Assembly: GCA_000750105.3 (NCBI GenBank)
Contig: JPHH03000032.1
Coordinates: 1 to 64,000 of the forward strand
Direction: 5' to 3'
DNA from: Tolypocladium sp. Sup5 PDA-1
Lineage: Eukaryota > Ascomycota > Sordariomycetes > Hypocreales > Ophiocordycipitaceae
Length of the DNA: 64,000 nucleotides
Shown: piece by piece, positions 54,210-64,000 of the stretch
Position numbering within the stretch: position 1 is the first letter of the stretch
How the letters are laid out: each line of letters opens with the position of its first letter
The notes under the pieces: model-generated
What the model saw: only the letters and a program-made list of their open reading frames with translations
Told to the model about the DNA's origin: nothing
The model's database searches: none
Position numbers and translations under genes: made by a program

Positions 54210-56013
54210 GCAAAGGAATTTCTCGCCGCTGTATGTTGTAGGGGATATTCATAGGGGCTCTTTAAGTTCTAATACCGTACCGGTCCCACGGTCGTGGCAT
54301 ACACACACCCTTCTTCCCTTCTTGTCGCTCCCTGTACTGCCCTCGGGTCGGCACTTGTGATTGTTGCGAGTAACCTTGATGTACATCTTGCAGAACAGAA
54401 AACAATTTTGACACGTCGTATCGTGTCTCAAGAGGGTGTGCAAAGGGGCGCTTCCACGTGAGATGAGTGCGCACTCCCCAAGTCGTGGTGTTGGTGGCAA
54501 TCAGCATCGGCTGAAGGCGCCGTCGGGTCTTACTAGTCTGGCGCTCCCTCGAATCAAGTGGCCGCTTCCCTGCGTTTGCTTTTGTTTACGTTTTCGTTTT
54601 TAGCCCTAAAGGGAGAGAGAGAAAGTTTCCGATGAGACACTCATGGCATTGTCGCTGTGCATGCAGCGTGGCGAACACGAGCTGCACATTTCAGGTCCGT
54701 CCCCGTTGCCCGACGTTGAGTGTTTCCTCCCGGAGGCCTGAAACGGCGGGGTCGTCTGAACGGTGACGAATGGACGCTGAATCCGAGGATGCTTCTAGGA
54801 TGCTTCTACAATTCGATGGAATCAACGCCCTCCGGGAGCGTGATCCTTGGTCTAGATCTACGTCCAAAGCTTGGCCTCCCCATAGAGCGGAGCTTGCCCG
54901 GCCTTGGTGACCCGTTACCCCGGCCGACATGGGGTCAGTTCACGGGATGCCCTTGCACGGGGAACAGCATTGAGCACGTATTAAGTTATTAACCAGAGAC
55001 TCGGCTGGCCGCGAATTGAAACCCCAATCCCAGGAAGCAGCTGTTCGGCACAGCATCGCGCATCTCCCCGACGCCTCGCTACGATCGATAGCGCCGGGGG
55101 GCCGATTTAGTTTCCCCCGGAGGCATGCCAGCTCATGACAGCTCAATCTGTAACAGCTCGTGGCAACATCGACTTGTCTCAGGCCAGCCACCGAAGGGAT
55201 GGAATCGCCAGCTTCTCGCCTCCACTTTTTTGTTTTAGGGTTTGGCATTAAACCTGCTGGAGGGCGCGCAGCTTTGGCATTGAGCTCATGGCCATCCGAT
55301 TACCTGCTCGGGCCTCTGGTAACGTGGGACGGACCATGCCGCAGCTGAGAATGGCTTGATTCCATGGCGCCGAGGTTGAAGGCCCCAGCAGTACCCAAGC
55401 AATTAGTTTGTCGAAACGGAAAGCCCACGTTGAACGCCCCTGGTCTCGAGCTGTGGACGGCAACCAACAGCATAAGCGTAGTCCGTACTCCGTACAAGCG
55501 ACATACATGCAGGCGTCCTGTGGTACCAAGACACGCGCGTGTAGAGCCAAGCCACGTGGACGTGCCATTCCGCATTGACACGCCGGATAATTATGCCGTC
55601 CAACGCATGGTTGCAGTGGAACATGAGGCCAGTGAAAGCGCTGACCAACAGATAATGCTCGTACATGTATGATGTAGGTAGGTAGTAACCCGCGGTCCAG
55701 AAAGAGGGTAACAAGGTTGCCAACTCATGTGGCTGGGCAGCAGGGACATGCACGCACGCCGTGGCAGGTGGTAGACTTTCAACGTGCAGAAACGTCGTCT
55801 GCGGAGGAAGCTTCTGGACTCGACGCTCGCCGCAACTCTGCTGGCTTGGCAATCTATTCAAGATAAGGCTTTGTGTCTATTTCAGGCATAATGCGGAGAT
55901 CCGGGCCTCTTTCAGAAGGTCATCGCCCCGTGAAGGCTTCGATCCCCAACCATCGCGCATCAACGCCATCGATGCATCCGATTCTTCAACGGCAGGTTCA
56001 TGCGGCCGCAGCG
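54210..56013. other. Gene-free stretch
   Basis: 3' region of the 7TM-RGS gene and 3' region of the minus-strand enoyl-CoA hydratase. Frames of about 150 codons near 55400-55860 lack recognisable domains. Nothing called. Confidence 0.5.
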
Positions 56014-57362
56014 TCAGTTGGCCACGGCTGGCGGGGTCCGGTCGCTGCCCGACTTGCCCCGGCGGGCCAGGAAGTCGTCGACGCCTCTGCGCTTCTCCTC
56101 GGTTCCGAACGTCGCGTAGTAGAGGTGCCTTTCGAAGAGATCATCGCGGCAGAGGCCATCGGCTGCAACCGCGGCTTAGCGTTGGCGTTGCCTTCGGCAC
56201 TGCAGGCAGACGGTGAAGACTGGAGAAGGGGAACATGGACGTGAGATTTGACGAGTCCGTCGGCAAACGCACCTCTGCAAATGGCTTCTTTGGCGAACTG
56301 CAACGCCTCCGGGCCGTGCTCGACGAGGCCGGCGGCGACGTCAATGGCCTGCCGCAACATGTCGCCGTCGTCCACCAGGTCGCACAGCAGACCGCATGAC
56401 ATTGCTTCCTCGCTTGTAATTGGCCTGCCAAGCAGGATGGTTCGCATGGCCTGCAACGGACGGCGGGAAAAAAGGACGCAGTTAGTCTCAGTTGCGGCGT
56501 GAGGCTTGCACTTGTTCCGCATATGCAGACGAGCACGTACACGGGACGGGGCACGGGGGGAACCTCGGACGACAACAAAAACAACAACAGCTCAACTTAC
56601 TCGAAACTTGCCCACCGCAGCCGTGAGCCGCTGGGTCCCACCGGCGCCCGGGATGAGCCCACGCTTGGTCTCTGGCAGGGCAAAGTAGGCCGACTTGGCC
56701 GCGATAATCAGGTCGCACTGTTGGCGGCGTGCATTAGTCGTTGGCGAAGGTTCAGTCGCGGCCTTGTTGGCCGGCGACGATGGGCACAGGATCGTGATCA
56801 CTAACCATCAGGGCGACCTCGAACCCGCCGCCGAGCTGCACAGGTCCCTGTCAGTCTAGGCAACACCGTGAGTCGACATGGAGGCATATGCAGCCCGCCT
56901 GAAGAGGGCATGTCTCACCGCTGGGCCATTGACGGCTGCAAGGACAGGCTTGCGGACGGCTGCCATGCCCGAGCAGAGATCCTCGAGGTAACGGCATGAT
57001 CGCGCACCTGCCGCATCAAGGGTTGCGATGTCGTTGAGATCTGCGCCGGCTGCATGCAAACCGGTGTCAGCAGAGCGAGCCTGGAGTTGCAATCAAGGGA
57101 GCGCCATGTATCATGTGGCCAGACGACTCGCAGAGTCGAGGGCCGAGTCTGGCTGGTCCTCACCTGAGAAGAAGGGCCCGTTGCCGGTGACGACAATGGC
57201 CTTGATGCCCGAGTCGGTCGACGCCCGGGACAGCTCCCCTAGGAACTCGGCGATAAGCTGCCGGGATAGCGCGTTCCGCTTCTCAGGCCGATTGAGCGTG
57301 ATGAGCCTGACGCCATCGGCCGGTGACGTGGCTTGGACAAGGCCAGAGGCAGATCCAGACAT
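56014..57362 (-). CDS. Enoyl-CoA hydratase/isomerase family protein
   Basis: Six exons on the minus strand, 57362-57164, 57049-56919, 56835-56806, 56717-56601, 56450-56273 and 56162-56014, join in frame to 267 residues. Exon 3 is only 30 bp. The product has the crotonase fold marks: LNRPEKRNALS, the oxyanion-hole segment AGADLNDI, LGGGFEVALMCDL with the first catalytic Glu, and ALPETKRGLIPGAGGTQRL with the second Glu. Both acids are present, so hydratase activity on enoyl-CoA thioesters is plausible (beta-oxidation or a side pathway). The C-terminus ends PPAVAN, so there is no SKL-type peroxisomal signal; an N-terminal mitochondrial signal is not obvious. Donors are GTGAGG, GTGAGA, GTTAGT, GTAAGT and GTGCGT. 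No partner genes lie nearby. Confidence 0.88.
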
Positions 57363-59044
57363 GTTGGTGATCAGTGTCGTATACGGAGGTACCGTGTGGT
57401 CGACTCGCTTGCGATGGCGTTGGCGCGGGGAAGGGCAGAAACCGTCTGGGGGAGCAGGCTAATAGACGGACGAGATGGACGGAGGAGAGATTGATAGAGC
57501 GGGGGGGGGGGGGGGCCTTGCTTCTTAGATGGGTCCCCGGACGGGGTACGTTAATGGCGGTGGCGGCGGGCTGGGCTGGTAGCAAATAAGTGAGACCTCT
57601 CAGTCCGTCGATGGCGAGGAATATATGCCGATCTGGAACTGGCATTCCACCAGAACCCTGTGACAGACGTAGGTACGCCCGAGGTGATGAGACCCGGTGG
57701 CGGTGATGGATGTGATGGATGGCTCGATGGGCTCGATGGCCCTGGCCGTCACGAGGGAAAAGAAAGGGAAAGGGGGAATAAGGGCACATGCAGAGACAGC
57801 CGTGTCTTGACAGCACAGTAGCCGAGTAAAATACCAAAACAGGGCGACGCGGGAAAAAGAAAGCGTCACCCAGTTCGCCGGGCGACGCCGGCGGAAGATT
57901 GATGCCCGTTCGCCTCGTCTCCATGTCGCCTCGCACGGCGGCGGGCATCATTGCTCCATGCAGCGCAGGCATTCCCGGCCCAGGACGACATGTGGTTTGC
58001 CTACCCTGGCTGCGTCCGGGCCTGGCGCCCCCCCAAGTGCGTGCCCTCGCCTGTCCAGCACGTCGTCGGCGAGGCGGCCGGGGCTAACAGCTTGACAAGG
58101 CCAGGCATGAAGCTGTCGTCTGCGGCGTCCTTGTCTGCACCGCCGCCGGTGCCACAGTTCCCACCCCCCGGGCCCCTGCGCCTGCGCCTGGGCAGAAGAC
58201 AGACAGACAGACAGGCAGACAGACAGACAGACAGACAGACAGCACGGAGACAATAACTCAGCTCCCGTAGTCCCGGCTGGGTGGACCTCTCGGTCACTGG
58301 TCGGTCCAACGCACCAGGATCCCTGTCTCCGGGGTGGGGAACCGGGCTGAGACTTGATGGCAGATGGGATTACGGACTACGGACTACTCCGTCTTTGTGC
58401 GACGCCCCGCCGTGCCTCTCTCGTTTTCCATCGTTCGAGCAATGTCTCAGGGAAGGGCGCGCTGCGTGGCCGGCGTTGGGCCTCAGTCGTCGTCCTCCTC
58501 CTTTGGGCCATGCGGTTTTCTCTGCTTGCCCCTTTGGGTCGGCGGTATCCAGCGCCGGCATTCCTCCCGCGGACCTGTGGCCCTCCCCATGTTACATCAA
58601 GGTACCTTGCGGTTTCTCACAGCAGACCTCCCTCTCCCCCCTCGTGTCATGTCACGTTGGCCGGAGCTCCGCGCCCTGCCTAGTGCCTACCTACCTACCT
58701 GCACCTCGCTCGACGCTGGCTGCTCCGCTCCCGGAATGCGACAACAACTAACACTCCATTGTATTGTCGGCAGTAGACCCCCAATCTCCACAGCCACTTC
58801 CGGGTACAGGGCCGCTGCGGGCTGCGGCGGCATTAATTCCAGCGACTATCGCTGACGTGGAGTCAGTCCGTCGGCCGGCCGGCTTCCCTCATGTGTGCCT
58901 GCCTACCGTCTGGGCGCTGGGTGAGCCTCTCCATGGCGTCTCTGTCTTCACATGGGGCCGGCCGGCCCGTAGTCAGGGTTACCGGGAGAAGGGGCTGTCT
59001 GGTTGGCGAGGGCCAGGAGGAGAAGGAGGAGGACAATGGAAAAG

Positions 59045-59052
59045 TATATAAA
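59045..59052 (+). promoter_or_regulatory. Candidate TATA box of tmpL
   Basis: TATATAAA lies 168 bp upstream of the tmpL start codon in GC-rich surroundings, the position expected for a core promoter with a leader of about 130 bases. Confidence 0.55.
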
Positions 59053-59114
59053 GGGCCTCTTTCACTGCGTCGAGACGAGGAAATATCGAAGCAGAACTGC
59101 CCAGCACGCCCTCA

Positions 59115-59180
59115 CTCCTCTCCTCCTCCTCCTCCTCCTCCTCCTCCTCCTCCTCCTCCTCCGCCGCCGCCGCCGCCTCC
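59115..59180 (+). repeat. (CTC)n-(CCG)n microsatellite in the tmpL leader
   Basis: About fifteen CTC/CCT triplets run directly into five CCG/CGC triplets, ending some 40 bp before the tmpL start codon, so probably inside its 5' UTR. Confidence 0.85.
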
Positions 59181-59219
59181 TCATCCTCTTCACTTATACG
59201 CCGCGGTCCCGTCCTCGCC

Positions 59220-62200
59220 ATGGCCGTCTCCGTCCCCCGGAAAGCCCACCCCCGTCTCACCCCCTTCAGCTTTGGTGATGTGGTCGACTGTCCCTTCCCA
59301 ACAGTCACCGCCGCCTTCTATCACCAAGCCTCCTCCTACCCTTCCTCCATAGCGGTTCGCGATCTCTCGGGCGTCACCCCTCGGGAGTTGACGTATCGTG
59401 AACTCGCCGGCCATGCCCAGGCCCTTGCCTTGAGGCTCCGTGCTCTCGGTGTGCTGCCACACCAGCGGATACCCCTCGTGGTCAAGCGAGGGCTGGAGAT
59501 GCTGGTCGGGATATGGGCTATTCTGTCATGTGGTGCCCAATATATCCCCCTTGACGGTGGCGTCGTTCCGGACTCGACCATCCAGCACGTCGTCGACCAG
59601 TCCGAGGGAGAGATTGTCCTGTGCCTCAGCTCGACCGAACACCGCATCCGAAACCTGTTTCCAAACCTCACCCCAGTCCTCATCGACCAATGCATGACGG
59701 TTGATACGAAATTCTCGGCCGACCACTGGATTGACCTCGCGTCCCCTCATGCAGGGGCCTATGTCATCTATACGTCGGGTTCGTCCACCCCTCGGCGGTT
59801 TTGAACCCTTGCTGGCGTCCGCAACCTTGTACTGATGCAATGCACAGGCACCACCGGCAAGCCCAAGGGCGTTGACGTGACGCATAAGAACGTGGCCAAC
59901 CTTGTCTGCCTCTTCCCCGGGGGGTTAGGGGTCCGGCCAGGGATGTGCGTAGGCCAGGTCCTCAATATAAGCTTTGACATGGGTAAGCAGCCTGTCTCGC
60001 CACATTCACGATCATGCACCCCGTACTCACTGCTACGTAGCCGCGTGGGAGATATTCTCGTGTCTGTGCAATGGCGGAACCCTTGTAGTCCGGGGTTCAA
60101 CATGGGAGCCCACTATCCAAGAGGTGAGTTGTCATGCCCGAGGCATACGAGTACTCTGTCATGCATCGGGAATCATGGCGCAGCCAGCCACTGACCCACG
60201 ACGTACCAGCTCGACGTTCTCATCTGCACCCCTACCATTCTGTCAAAGTACCACCCGACCAAGTACCCCAAGATCAAGATAGTTGCCACGGCAGGGGAGC
60301 CCACGTCCCAGGACCTCGCGGACCTCTGGGCCACGCACGCCACCTACTGGAACTGCTGCGGCCCTACGGAGACGACCATCGTCAACACCATGTCGAGGCA
60401 TGTCGCCGGAGAGCCCATCTCCATTGGCCGACCCACACCCAACAATACGGTATACATCCTCGACGACGACAGCGAGCAAGTCCCCGTGGGTGTGGCTGGA
60501 GTTATGTGGGCTGGGGGCCACGGTGTATCTCGTGGCTACGTGGGGCTCGAGTCCAAGACAAAGGAAGCCTACATTCCCGACAAGTTCACCAACGATGGGT
60601 AAGACGAGACTCCGGCGAGCAACCCGTTTGGTACAAACTGACAATGTCTCACCAGATCGCACATGTATTGTACCGGTGACTTGGGCCAATGGAGAAAGGA
60701 CGGGGCCATTGACATCTTGGGGCGCTGCGACGACCAAGTCAAGGTTAAAGTGAGTAGTTGCCCCAGTGACGTCGATGCGTTGCGGCTTTCTGACTTCCGA
60801 AAAGGGGTTCCGCGTGGAACTCGATGGTGTCTCCTCGTCGCTGGCATCGGCCCCCGGGGTCTCACGTGCAACAGCATTGCTGATTGACGGCGATATTCAC
60901 GGCTTTATTGTTCCGTCAAAACAAGACATTGAGGGGATTCTCGATCACGCACGCAAACTTCAGCCATACTACGCCATTCCGAACAGGGTCCACCAACTCG
61001 ACGAGTTTCCCACCACCGCCAACGGCAAGATCGACAAGAAGGCTCTCCGAGCACTGGCTGCTGAGAATGAGATGGATGAGAAGCGGCCCGATTCCCCCAC
61101 CAAGCCTGCCAGCGAATGCGGTACTCTCGTCGAAACCAGGTCGATCTCGACGTCGTCGACCCTGACGGCCGTGTCCGAGAAGTTCGATCTCGATCTCACG
61201 CAGGACGTTCCCGAGAAACAGTGGCCGCAGCCGCTACGGGGTCTCCGGCACAGGATCCTCATCATCTACCGACTTCTATTCAGCCTTGTTGGCATTTTGA
61301 ACATTGGCGCGCTCATCGCCGTCATCCTGGTGAACCCCAACCCCGAGTGGCTCGCCACCCTCACAGCCGCCAACCTCGTCACGGCCGTGCTCGTGCGACA
61401 AGACGTGGTCATCAACACCCTCTACACAGTCTTTTGCTCGATGCCAAAGGCCGCTCCCCTGTGGATGCGAGCCAGCTGCGCCAAGATTTACCACCTCGGC
61501 GGCGTCCACTCTGGCGCCGGCGTGTGTGCCACGTCGTGGCTCGTCGCTTCTACAGTCAGGTCGACGGTTGCTTACACGCAGAAGAACACCACAGATTCGC
61601 TGGCGACTCTTGTGGTTTCCTGGCTGCTGTCTGCGCTCTGCTGCACCATCGTCGGCTTCGCCTGGCCGACGTTCCGCAAGCGATACCACAACCTGTTTGA
61701 GCGCCTGCACCGCTTCCTCGGATGGACCGCGCTGTGCCTCTTCTGGGTACGCACGGTCCTATCCGTATACGATGCCACCCCGGCTGGCGAGGACCTTGGT
61801 CTTGCTCTTATCCGAAGCCCTGGATTCTGGATGCTCGGTGTCGCGACTTGCAGCATTGCCTCCTCGTGGTTCTTCCTCCGAAAGGTGCCCGTCAACGCGG
61901 TGCCGCTCTCGGACCACGCGATTCAGCTCAACTTCAAGTACACCGTGCCCGTCAACGGAAGCTTTACTCGCGTTTCCACCCGGCCGTTGCTGGAGTGGCA
62001 CTCCTTTGCGACCATTCCTCAGCCCCAGTCTTCAGAATTGGCGGGAGAGCCGGGCTACTCCCTCGTTGTCTCGAACGCTGGCGATTGGACCAAGGCTTGC
62101 ATCCGCAACCCGCCGACGAAGCTCTGGGTGCGCGGTCTGCCGGCATGCGGTGTCATGCGCATCGCCACTCTCTTCAACCGGGTCGTCGTCATCGCGACCG

Positions 62201-62517
62201 GCTCCGGTATTGGCCCGCTACTGGGCCACATCAGCCAGCCCAGCTGCCCCACGCAGCTCATCTGGTCTACGCCAAACCCCGAGAAGACCTTTGGAAAGGG
62301 CATCATCGATACCATCCGCAGGTCGATCCCGAATGCCGTCATCCACGACACGAAAGCAAAGGGGCGACCTGACCTGGTAAAGATGGGCTACAACCTGGTC
62401 AAGGACTTTGGCGCCGAGGCCGTTATTATTATTGCAAACGAGAAGATAACAAAGAAGGTTGTATATGGCCTCGAAACACGAGGTGTTCCCGCATATGGAG
62501 CTATCTGGGATAGCTAA
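59220..62517 (+). CDS. tmpL: TmpL-type protein: adenylation domain, six-TM region, FAD/NAD-binding region
   Basis: Six exons, 59220-59778, 59848-59982, 60041-60123, 60210-60598, 60656-60749 and 60805-62517, give 990 residues. Every junction restores frame and motif. Residues 1-505 are an AMP-binding (adenylation) domain: YTSGTTGKPKG across intron 1, NISFDMAAWEIF across intron 2, NCCGPTETT, YCTGDLG and NGKIDKKAL near 493-500. No carrier-protein domain follows. From about 570 come six hydrophobic helices and then a ferredoxin-reductase-like part with the nucleotide-binding IATGSGIGPLLGHI. This layout matches TmpL, described in Alternaria brassicicola and Aspergillus fumigatus as a Woronin-body-associated protein controlling intracellular redox balance and needed for virulence there. 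The substrate of the adenylation domain is unknown. It could be misread as an NRPS-like enzyme, but the membrane and reductase half decides. Intact. Confidence 0.9.
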
Positions 62518-64000
62518 AGGCGTTTTTGTACTTGCATACTGGGACGGAAGGTTTTCTGCATTTCTTCTCATGTTCTTGGGTCGGATATTTTGACGGTGGG
62601 GGAATTTCCTAGCTCCTACCCAGACTGAAGCGTGTAAGGGATACCATCATGAATACTACATTCACTCTTTTTCAGCTCTGCGGCGTGCATGTGGCAAAGT
62701 GCAGGCGTGGCTCGGACTCAAACTCGACACATCACCATCGCCATCGGAAGATCTTGGCTCGGGTCGGTCCGTCACGGCCCCACAAATACTAGCGTCCGAT
62801 CCGAGCGGGGCCGATCTCCCGGCCAGGGTCTGGGATGCCCTGGCTGTGGACATAGATCTTCACAGCACCAGCCACCAACAAGAAAGCCGTCACATATCCG
62901 ATGGCGAGTAACGGAGAGGCCATGTGTCACAGAGAGCGATATTGTGAGGTACCCCTCCGAAAAGGCATGCATTTCTCTGTTGAACTGGCCGACACGCTGA
63001 CCTGCCATTCCCATCCTTCACCCAGCCCTCCAAGTTCGTGCGGTGCAGAGGCAAGCGCCGTTTGTGATAGTGTTGTTTGGTCGAGACCAATACTATGCCT
63101 TGCAGGAGCCACAGGGCTTAGACATTACCGCCATTCCAACTGCATCCTTGATCAGACTTATCGACCTTGGTTTCCCGCAGGGTCACCCTCGTTGGGCCTG
63201 CCACCCTGTCGGCGACGGCCGAAACATCGGCATGTCAGAATCCGATTCAACAGGAAAATGAGGCGGAAGTCTGGCATAGTGTAGGAGTTTTGGTCGATTG
63301 TTTTGCAGGGTCTCGGTTGTGTTGCTCGGTCTGGAGTTTGTTGCTCAGTTTCGACTGCGTTATCTGATCTTGAGTGTGTTGCGCAGTGCGTGCGCGTCCA
63401 GGAGGCTGGGAAATGGAGTCGGTTGGATTGCGAAGCCGTTGTCCAGGGATAAATGCAGCCAGAAGACGAAGAAAGTTGAAGTTGCGAGACGATGGAGAGG
63501 GAAAAGACAGAAGAGGACCCCTTGACTAATTTTCTGAACCATACCGTTTCCAACGAGTCATAGGGTTTGCATGTTGCAGGACGCAGTGAAAAGGGCGTCG
63601 TGCTACAAGAATCGGGCCAAGCATGAACAGCACATGAACAAGACGAGCATCGCGACTAAAGGGATTCCCGAAATCGAATTAAGCTGAACCGAGGAATTCA
63701 CTGCTCACCAGTCCACGGCCACATTCGTGACATCACAGTGAGCTGAGTTGTCCCCGAGGCAGAAGCGCACGTGGTAGGCAAACCGTGGCTCGTCCCAAAC
63801 TCCCGTTGGTCCTGGTGGGAGTTTGGAGTACCTGTCCATCGGTAGACAATGAGTCAATTCGGTCAATTTCTGCCTGCTGACTGTTGTTTGCCTCTATATA
63901 AGTCGCCAGCCGATTACATAGCATGCCCCAGTGCCACCAGCCGAAACCAATCGGCCGTTTGCTGCCCTTGTCCAATAGACGGCCACGAAGAGCCAGAGAT
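62518..64000. other. Gene-free right end of the window
   Basis: 3' region of tmpL followed by short frames on both strands without recognisable domains. A gene starting beyond 64000 may use part of this as promoter. Confidence 0.5.

Larger units (their letters stand above)
57363..59219. other. Intergenic region between divergent hydratase and tmpL
   Basis: Holds a C-run opposite the G-run at 57501-57514, a GACA tetranucleotide array at about 58197-58242 and CT-rich DNA near the tmpL start. No gene is recognised; it must contain the promoters of both flanking genes. Confidence 0.5.

Noticed and set aside
59220..60749. NRPS-like biosynthetic enzyme
   Set aside because: Adenylation motifs alone suggest this, but the following six-helix membrane region and reductase-like domain fit TmpL, and no biosynthetic cluster is nearby.

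Overview
The window is nuclear DNA of a filamentous ascomycete (Pezizomycotina, most likely a sordariomycete; the order is a guess). The evidence is short introns of about 47-86 bp with GT(A/G)AGT-type donors and CTAAC/CTGAC branch points, a TmpL-type gene known only from filamentous ascomycetes, Zn2Cys6 and LaeA-like families, and mutational scars that look like repeat-induced point mutation (RIP).

The window alternates between two kinds of DNA. Clean, gene-bearing blocks hold a P4-ATPase flippase (3735-8467), a GNAT acetyltransferase (25050-25712), a divergent Zn2Cys6 regulator/MFS transporter pair (33120-37523), a FAR1-aldolase fusion (38494-39834), the ribosome-biogenesis factor ESF1 (43222-45339), a small membrane protein (46899-47573), a 7TM-RGS signalling protein (52405-54209), an enoyl-CoA hydratase (56014-57362) and TmpL (59220-62517). 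Between them, mainly at 1-2480 and 9.2-32 kb, lies a graveyard. It contains a TA-rich RIP-like tract, two solo LTRs with perfect 5-bp target duplications, a complete Ty1/copia element (25895-31601) with near-identical LTRs, a pogo-type transposase relic, a chromodomain gene broken by 16 in-frame stops without a frameshift, ankyrin, collagen-like and epimerase relics, and fragments of housekeeping or repair genes (the SHMT C-terminus; an isochorismatase-AlkB-GST fusion).

The pathways suggested are membrane lipid asymmetry (DNF1), G-protein signalling (7TM-RGS), redox homeostasis (TmpL), fatty-acid or acyl-CoA metabolism (enoyl-CoA hydratase) and rRNA processing (ESF1). The regulator/transporter pair looks like an inducible export module. 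No biosynthetic gene cluster, CRISPR array, tRNA or rRNA was seen.

The most interesting items are: (i) a copia element whose gag and pol share one frame and whose stops are almost all TAG/TAA, with a primer-binding site matching the anticodon region of initiator tRNA-Met and non-canonical TG...TA LTR ends; (ii) a stop-codon spectrum (TAG/TAA, almost no TGA) shared by independent relics; (iii) the FAR1-class II aldolase fusion; (iv) the isochorismatase-AlkB-GST fusion; (v) a spliced four-exon gene of unknown family at about 21.5-22.4 kb. All calls are by eye; no similarity search was run.
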